From Streptomyces sp. 2131.1 (GTDB lineage Bacteria; Actinomycetota; Actinomycetes; Streptomycetales; Streptomycetaceae): a stretch of DNA of 64,000 nucleotides. Positions 59,469 through 64,000 of the stretch are shown here, one piece after another. Made by a program: the position numbers and the translations under genes. Numbering within the stretch: the stretch's first letter is position 1; each line of letters begins with the position of its first letter. The stretch is taken from contig NZ_FNSY01000001.1 in NCBI RefSeq assembly GCF_900105515.1, positions 3,534,001 through 3,598,000 on the forward strand, in the 5' to 3' direction. The notes under the pieces were generated by a model, which did no database searches, had not been told where the DNA came from, and worked only from the letters and a program-made list of their open reading frames with translations.

Positions 59469-59918
59469 TTACGACTGCGGGGCGTCGCCCGTCGCGTTGT
59501 AGCGCAGGAGGTAGGCGGCGAACCGGGAGAGGTCGTCCGCCGTCCAGTCCGCGAGGCGTTCCTGGTAGGCGGCCCGGCGGCTGGCCTGGGTGGCGGCGAG
59601 GGCCTGTGTGCCGGCCTCGGTGGGGTGCAGGACCTGGATGCGGTGGTCGTCCGGGTCGGGGTGACGTTCGACGAGGCCGAGCTTCTCCAGGGCGCCGATC
59701 TGCCGGCTGACCGTGGATTTGTCGAGCATGTAGTGCGCCGCCAGGTCGGTCGCGCGGCAGCCCTGCTGGTCGTCGATGTGGGCCAGCAGCGTGTACGAGA
59801 CGAGCGGCAGCTCCGGATGGAGCCGGGCCGCCGCGGCCCGCGCGCGGCGGGCGAAGGCGGTCAGTTCGCGCTGGATGACATCCAGCGACTCCTCGCGTTC
59901 TCCGGGGGTGCCTGGCAC
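59469..59918 (-). CDS. MarR family transcriptional regulator
   Basis: 149 residues from the GTG at 59918 (VPGTPGEREESLDVIQRELT) with AGAGGAAGG upstream. Winged helix: DLAAHYMLDKSTVSRQIGAL-EKLGLVERHPDPDDHRIQV. A C-terminal helix for dimerisation ends NATGDAPQS. It is divergent from the membrane-protein gene across a repeat-rich operator region, so it very likely represses both. Ligand unknown. Confidence 0.93.
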   Translation of the reverse strand: MPGTPGEREESLDVIQRELTAFARRARAAAARLHPELPLVSYTLLAHIDDQQGCRATDLAAHYMLDKSTVSRQIGALEKLGLVERHPDPDDHRIQVLHPTEAGTQALAATQASRRAAYQERLADWTADDLSRFAAYLLRYNATGDAPQS

Positions 59919-59943
59919 GGGGTTCGCCTTCCTCTGAAGTTCA

Positions 59944-60004
59944 GTTGTATAGTACAACGGAATTGAAGTTGTAAAAGCCAACCAGTTGGGTTGTAAAAGC
60001 CAAC
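59944..60004. promoter_or_regulatory. MarR operators in the divergent promoter
   Basis: Palindrome GTTGTATAGTACAAC (59944-59958) with 6-bp arms, then a 15-base direct repeat GTTGTAAAAGCCAAC at 59968-59982 and 59990-60004, 22 bases apart. The pattern GTTGTA...TACAAC and its half-sites is of MarR type. Three sites at roughly two-turn spacing suggest cooperative binding. Confidence 0.75.
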
Positions 60005-60029
60005 TGGCTGCCGGTCGTCTGGAGTCCCC

Positions 60030-61121
60030 ATGTCCGCAGGCCCCAGCGCCGCCGCCGGTTCGCCGGCGGGCGCGCTGCGTCACGTACTGAGCCATCTCGT
60101 CACACCCCTGCTGATGTGCATCGGCATGGGGCTCGCCTACCTGGGCGCCTTCCACGCCCCGGAGCCGCACGACCTGCGGGTGGACGTGGTCGGCTCGGGG
60201 CCCAGCGCGCAGGTGCTCGCGCAGACGCTCCAGGACGAGGGGGACGGGGCGCTCAGCGTGCGTACCGTCGCCGACCGTGCGACCGCGGCCGAGCACCTGC
60301 GCACGCAGGACAGCTACGGCGCCTACATCCCGGGCAGGGCACCCGAACTGCTCGTCGCGAGTGCCGCGTCCGACACCAGCGCGACGGTGGTCGAGAAGGT
60401 CTTCACCCAGGTCGCGGCCGGACAGGACGCCCCGCTGAAGGTGACGGACACGGCGCCCACGGCGGACGGAGACCCGACGGGCCAGGGGATCTTCTTCCTG
60501 CTGGTCGCCGTGAGCATCGGCTCGTACGCGTCCGTCGCCGTGATCGGCGGCGCCGGGGCGGTCCTGCGGCTGCGGGTGCGGGCGGCGCTGGCGCTGGGGG
60601 CCTCGCTGGTGGTGAGTGCCATCGGGGCGGTCTTCGCGGGGCCGCTGTTCGGCCTCGTGGACCACGGGCTCGCGGGCCTCTGGGCCATGGCCTGGCTCTA
60701 CTCGGCGGGCATCCTGCTGATCGGTGTGGGGCTGCACACCTTCCTCAAGCGCTGGACCACGCTCGGCGTCATGGTGCTGTTCGTCATGCTCAACTTCACC
60801 AGCTCCGGCGGGATCTTCCGCCCCGAGCTGCAGCCCGGCTTCTTCGGGGCACTGCACTCCTTCTGGAACGGCGCGGGCTTCGTGGAGGGAGTACGCAGCC
60901 ACGTGTACTTCGGCGGCCACGCGCTGGGCGGGAACCTGCTGGTGCTGGCGCTCTGGTTCGCCGCGGGCCTGGCGATACTCGGTCTCGCCGGTCTCGCCGA
61001 GAGGAAGCGCCGGCCGGCGGCCCCGTTTCCGGCCGCCCCCGCCGCACAGCCGGAGGCCGGGCACGAGGCCGAGGCGTCGGCCGGGGAGGAAGAGGAGATG
61101 GAGGAGGCGGTGGGGGTCTGA
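60030..61121 (+). CDS. YhgE/DUF3533-like ABC-2-type membrane protein
   Basis: 363 residues. One helix near the start (LLMCIGMGLAYLGAFHAPEP), a soluble extracellular region (about 50-155), then five helices (QGIFFLLVAVSIGSYASVAV, ALGASLVVSAIGAVFAGPLF and others) and an acidic Glu-rich tail. This is the half-size layout of ABC-2/YhgE-type exporters, but no ATPase gene is adjacent. Start ATG, 25 bases after the last MarR repeat. Likely an efflux or envelope-stress protein under the divergent MarR regulator; substrate unknown. Confidence 0.8.
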   Translation: MSAGPSAAAGSPAGALRHVLSHLVTPLLMCIGMGLAYLGAFHAPEPHDLRVDVVGSGPSAQVLAQTLQDEGDGALSVRTVADRATAAEHLRTQDSYGAYIPGRAPELLVASAASDTSATVVEKVFTQVAAGQDAPLKVTDTAPTADGDPTGQGIFFLLVAVSIGSYASVAVIGGAGAVLRLRVRAALALGASLVVSAIGAVFAGPLFGLVDHGLAGLWAMAWLYSAGILLIGVGLHTFLKRWTTLGVMVLFVMLNFTSSGGIFRPELQPGFFGALHSFWNGAGFVEGVRSHVYFGGHALGGNLLVLALWFAAGLAILGLAGLAERKRRPAAPFPAAPAAQPEAGHEAEASAGEEEEMEEAVGV

Positions 61122-61145
61122 CCAGCCACGGGGCTCCGCAGGGAG

Positions 61146-61154
61146 TTGTCCACA
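61146..61154 (+). other. DnaA box between the membrane-protein and DUF2252 genes
   Basis: Exact TTGTCCACA in a spacer; a single isolated site. Confidence 0.45.
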
Positions 61155-61249
61155 GGGGGAGACGGCGGTCGGTGTACGGCGGTACCGTCGGCGGCAGTTG
61201 ATGTTGGGCGGGACCCGGCTGCGGCGCCGGGCGGGGGAGGCTGCGCGCC

Positions 61250-62749
61250 ATGGACGGAACCGGGACGGCACTGCCGCCGGTGCGAGGGGTCGAGCCGGGC
61301 GGCGTGGAGGCGGTGGTGGGAGCCCCGCTCCCGGCCGGCTCGGGCGGGCCGCGGATACCGGCCGTGCCGGGATTCGCACGTCGCACGGACGGGGCGTACG
61401 CGGAGGCCGCGGCGGCCCCGAAGCAGGCGGGCAAAACGCTGCGTGCGCGAGTGCCCCGCTCTTCGCACGCGACGCTGGCCCTGCCGCCGGACCGGCCCGA
61501 CGCGGTGCGCGCGGTCGAGGAGTCCAACCGGGGCCGGGTGCCGGGGCTGACGCCGATACGGGTGGGCCGGATGGCCGCAACCCCCTTCGCCTTCCTGCGC
61601 GGCTCGGCCGGGCTGATGGCCCACGATCTGGTCGGTACCCCGGTCACCGGAGTGACCGCCCAGCTCTGCGGCGACGCGCACGCGGCCAACTTCGGGCTGT
61701 ACGGCGACGCGCGGGGCAACCTCGTCATCGACCTGAACGACTTCGACGAGACCGCGGCCGGCCCCTGGGAGTGGGACCTCAAGCGCCTCGCCACGTCCCT
61801 GGTGCTCGCGGGCCGCGAGGCCGGGGCCGACGAGGACACCTGCCGCAAGGGCGCGTACGACACCGTGGGCGCCTACCGGCGGACGATGCGGCTGCTGGCC
61901 AGGATGCCCGCGCTCGACGCCTGGAACGCCATCGCGGACGAGGAACTCGTCTCCCACACCGACGCGCGGGACCTGCTCGGCACCCTGGAGCGGGTCTCCG
62001 AGAAGGCCCGCAACAACACCAGCGCCCGTTTCGCCGCGAAGTCCACGGAGGACTGCGAGGACGGCGGCCGCCGGTTCGTCGACGCGCCGCCGGTGCTTCG
62101 CCGGGTGCCGGACGCCGAGGCCGCGGCCGTGGCGGAGGGGCTCGGGGACTATCTGGGCACCGTCTCCGAGGACCGGCTGCCGCTGCTGGCCCGCTACGCG
62201 ATCCACGACGTGGCGTTCCGGGTGGTCGGCACCGGCAGCGTGGGCACCCGCTCGTACGTGGTGCTGCTGCTGGACCACCGCGGGGAGCCGCTGGTGCTCC
62301 AGGTGAAGGAGGCCAGGCCCTCGGTCCTCGCACCGCATCTGGCCGCCGCCGGGTTCGAGGTGCCCGAGGTCGCGCACGAGGGGCGTCGCGTGGTGCTCGG
62401 GCAGAAGCGGATGCAGGTCGTCAGCGACCATCTGCTGGGCTGGACGACGGTGGACGGCCTGCCCTTCCAGGTGCGGCAGTTCCGGAACCGCAAGGGCAGC
62501 GTCGACCCCGCCGCTCTGGCCGCCGACCAGGTGGACGACTACGGACGGATGACCGGGGCGCTGCTGGCGCGGGCCCATGCGCACAGCGCGGACCCGAGGC
62601 TCCTCTCGGGCTACTGCGGCAAGAACGATGAGCTGGACGAGGCGGTGGCGGACTTCGCGGTGACGTACGCGGACCGCACCGAGGCGGACCACGCGGAGCT
62701 GGTCCGGGCGATCGGGGCGGGACGGATAGCCGCGGAGCACGGGGTGTGA
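61250..62749 (+). CDS. DUF2252 family protein
   Basis: 499 residues. Conserved blocks of the family: RMAATPFAFLRGSAGLMAHD, CGDAHAANFGLYGDARGNLV, DLNDFDETAAGPWEWDLKRL, and GQKRMQVVSDHLLGW, resembling a kinase/phosphotransferase-like fold (NDFDE and GDAHAANFG recall aminoglycoside phosphotransferase catalytic loops). ATG 61250 with GGGGGAGG upstream. No biochemical role is established; not evidently linked to neighbours. Confidence 0.9.
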   Translation: MDGTGTALPPVRGVEPGGVEAVVGAPLPAGSGGPRIPAVPGFARRTDGAYAEAAAAPKQAGKTLRARVPRSSHATLALPPDRPDAVRAVEESNRGRVPGLTPIRVGRMAATPFAFLRGSAGLMAHDLVGTPVTGVTAQLCGDAHAANFGLYGDARGNLVIDLNDFDETAAGPWEWDLKRLATSLVLAGREAGADEDTCRKGAYDTVGAYRRTMRLLARMPALDAWNAIADEELVSHTDARDLLGTLERVSEKARNNTSARFAAKSTEDCEDGGRRFVDAPPVLRRVPDAEAAAVAEGLGDYLGTVSEDRLPLLARYAIHDVAFRVVGTGSVGTRSYVVLLLDHRGEPLVLQVKEARPSVLAPHLAAAGFEVPEVAHEGRRVVLGQKRMQVVSDHLLGWTTVDGLPFQVRQFRNRKGSVDPAALAADQVDDYGRMTGALLARAHAHSADPRLLSGYCGKNDELDEAVADFAVTYADRTEADHAELVRAIGAGRIAAEHGV

Positions 62750-62916
62750 GGGGCGGGCGCGGCTCGTCGGGTGCGGGCGGCCCCTGCCGCCAGGAGGCGT
62801 GAGGGGCCGCGCGGCCGGTCGGGTGCGGGCGCGGTCGGCTGCCGGGCTGGCGGCGCGGGGCCTGCCGGGGCGACCGTGGGTCCACGGTGGGCGGGCCGGG
62901 GCCATACGCTGGACGG

Positions 62917-63798
62917 GTGACCCACGAAGCACCCGGGGTGCCGACCTCCCGGAACGACGATGACCCGCAGGACGAGGCACGGCCGGCCGCCGGCCCCGAG
63001 GAGGCGGCCGGGGCCGCGGGGCGGGAGCGGCCCGAGGCGCGGCTCGCGCGTGCCGTGCGGGTGGCCGAGCAGGCGCTGATCGAGTTCGAGATCGCGGTGG
63101 AGACGTTCCGGGTCGAGGTGGAGAACTTCTCCCGGCTGCACCACCAGCGGCTGGGCCCGATGTACACGCGGCTCGACGAGCTCGACGCCCAGATCGCCGA
63201 GGCGCGGGCGGCGAAGACCGGTGACCCCGAGGACCTCCGCAAGGCGGAGGAGGCGCGGTCGGTCGTGATGCCCATGCCGGGCGTGGACGAGCTCTTCCAC
63301 GACTGGATGGACGGCGACGGGCTGTCCCCGGAGGCGTCGGCCATGCTGACCGATCAGCCGGTCCGGCCGCCGAAGCGGGTCCGGCCGGCTGAGGAAGCCC
63401 GCAAGCTCTACCGCGACCTCGTGCGCCGGGCCCACCCGGACCTCGCTCAGGACGAGACGGAGCGGACCAGGCGCGACGAGTTCATCGCCCGGGTCAACGC
63501 CGCCTACGGGCGCGGGGACGAGGCCGTGCTGAGGGAACTGGCCGAGGAGTGGGAGGCCGGACCGGTCGCGCCGCAGCCGGAGCTGAGCGAGGCCGACGAG
63601 CTCTACGCCCGGCTGGAGTGGCTGTCCCATCGCAAGGAGCTGCTCACCGAGGTCGCCCAGGACCTGGAGGAGAGCGCGATCGGCGCCATGCTGCGGATGG
63701 CTCCGGACGACCCGGACCACCTGCTGGAGGAGATCGCCGAACAGCTGCTGGGTGAGGTCTCACAGCGCGAGGCGGAACTCGCGGCTCTGGTGCAGTAG
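62917..63798 (+). CDS. J domain-containing protein
   Basis: 293 residues. An acidic/Ala-rich head, a coiled coil (EQALIEFEIAVETFRVEVEN to LDELDAQIAEARAAK), a J-domain-like segment with the HPD tripeptide (LYRDLVRRAHPDLAQDETER, about 167-186) and a C-terminal helical part. The HPD motif stimulates DnaK ATPase, so it may be a co-chaperone; there is no Gly/Phe or zinc region of DnaJ proper. GTG at 62917. Confidence 0.85.
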   Translation: MTHEAPGVPTSRNDDDPQDEARPAAGPEEAAGAAGRERPEARLARAVRVAEQALIEFEIAVETFRVEVENFSRLHHQRLGPMYTRLDELDAQIAEARAAKTGDPEDLRKAEEARSVVMPMPGVDELFHDWMDGDGLSPEASAMLTDQPVRPPKRVRPAEEARKLYRDLVRRAHPDLAQDETERTRRDEFIARVNAAYGRGDEAVLRELAEEWEAGPVAPQPELSEADELYARLEWLSHRKELLTEVAQDLEESAIGAMLRMAPDDPDHLLEEIAEQLLGEVSQREAELAALVQ

Positions 63799-63844
63799 CG
63801 TTTTCGGTGACTCCGGAGCGCACTGACGAGAGAAGGCATGACCC

Positions 63845-64000
63845 ATGAATTTCGGCCCGCTTCCCACGGTCGACGTCGCGTCCGTACCGGCTGACGGCCT
63901 CGTGCTGGACGTCCGGGAGAACGACGAGTGGGCGGCCGGCCACGTCGACGGCGCCCTCCACATCCCGATGAGCGACTTCGTGGGCCGCTTCGGTGAGGTG
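63845..64000 (+). CDS. Rhodanese-like domain protein, 5' part only
   Basis: 52 codons from an ATG at 63845, running off the right edge. Visible sequence (VLDVRENDEWAAGHVDGALH then IPMSDF) matches the N-terminal half of the single rhodanese fold; the catalytic Cys loop is beyond the window. GAGAGAAGG upstream supports the start. It likely transfers sulfur or acts as a sulfur-carrier partner. Confidence 0.82.
   Translation, partial: MNFGPLPTVDVASVPADGLVLDVRENDEWAAGHVDGALHIPMSDFVGRFGEV

Noticed and set aside
59469..61580. 703-residue minus-strand ORF
   Set aside because: Only its last 149 residues are the MarR regulator; the rest is antisense to the membrane-protein gene and lacks coding character.

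Overview
The window is very GC-rich and is clearly a Streptomyces (or close relative) chromosome around the replication origin. The evidence is the gene order rpmH-dnaA-oriC-dnaN-gnd-recF-dciA-gyrB-gyrA, an oriC with about twenty DnaA boxes, a DnaA with a very long Pro/Gln-rich domain II, eight parS sites around parAB, the paired sigM/anti-sigma and trxBA genes, and the pknB-pbpA-rodA-pstP-fhaB-fhaA cell-wall signalling cluster. Genes left of dnaA (rpmH to parB) run leftward and dnaA to gyrA run rightward, so both arms are co-directional with forks leaving oriC.

Region by region. 1-4.6 kb: start of a class A PBP-like gene, a PadR regulator with a perfect palindromic operator, inositol-phosphate synthase, an MFS transporter and an LppU/SCO3897-type protein. 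4.6-12.7 kb: two parS sites inside long palindromes, CCA-adding enzyme, a DUF6049-like envelope protein, lipid II flippase MurJ and a membrane pseudokinase with a discoidin-like ectodomain. 12.7-17.3 kb: a small secreted DUF2690-like protein that looks inserted, sigM with its zinc anti-sigma factor, trxB-trxA behind a sigma-R promoter, and a GNAT acetyltransferase. 17.4-23.3 kb: parB, parA, rsmG, jag/khpB, yidC, yidD, rnpA, rpmH. 23.3-36.2 kb: dnaA, oriC, dnaN, gnd, recF, dciA, gyrB, gyrA and a DUF3566 protein.

36.2-43.5 kb, bounded by tRNA-Ile and tRNA-Ala, is the least conserved part: two small envelope proteins, DLW-39, a secreted von Willebrand A protein followed by a secreted paralogue of its C-terminal half, a Ser/Thr kinase and an XRE-type regulator. 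43.5-50.8 kb: DUF5324 protein, cyclophilin, rhomboid protease, a cluster of DnaA boxes outside oriC, crgA, a DUF881 protein, a small membrane protein, a PabA/TrpG amidotransferase and two class E sortases. 50.8-59 kb: PknB (broken here by a one-base frameshift before its last PASTA repeat), PbpA, RodA/FtsW, PstP-type PP2C phosphatase, FhaB, FhaA. 59.3-64 kb: tRNA-Leu, a MarR regulator divergent from a YhgE/DUF3533-like membrane protein, a DUF2252 protein, a J-domain protein and the start of a rhodanese-like protein.

Functionally, the window couples replication (DnaA, DnaN, gyrase, DciA), segregation (ParAB/parS) and cell-wall growth and division (MurJ, PbpA, RodA, PknB, PstP, FhaA/B, CrgA). 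The strongest items for follow-up are the pknB frameshift, the parS sites at the centres of 34- and 42-bp palindromes, a candidate DnaA-trio unwinding element at the dnaN end of oriC, the DnaA-box cluster beside crgA, and DnaA boxes inside the parA reading frame.
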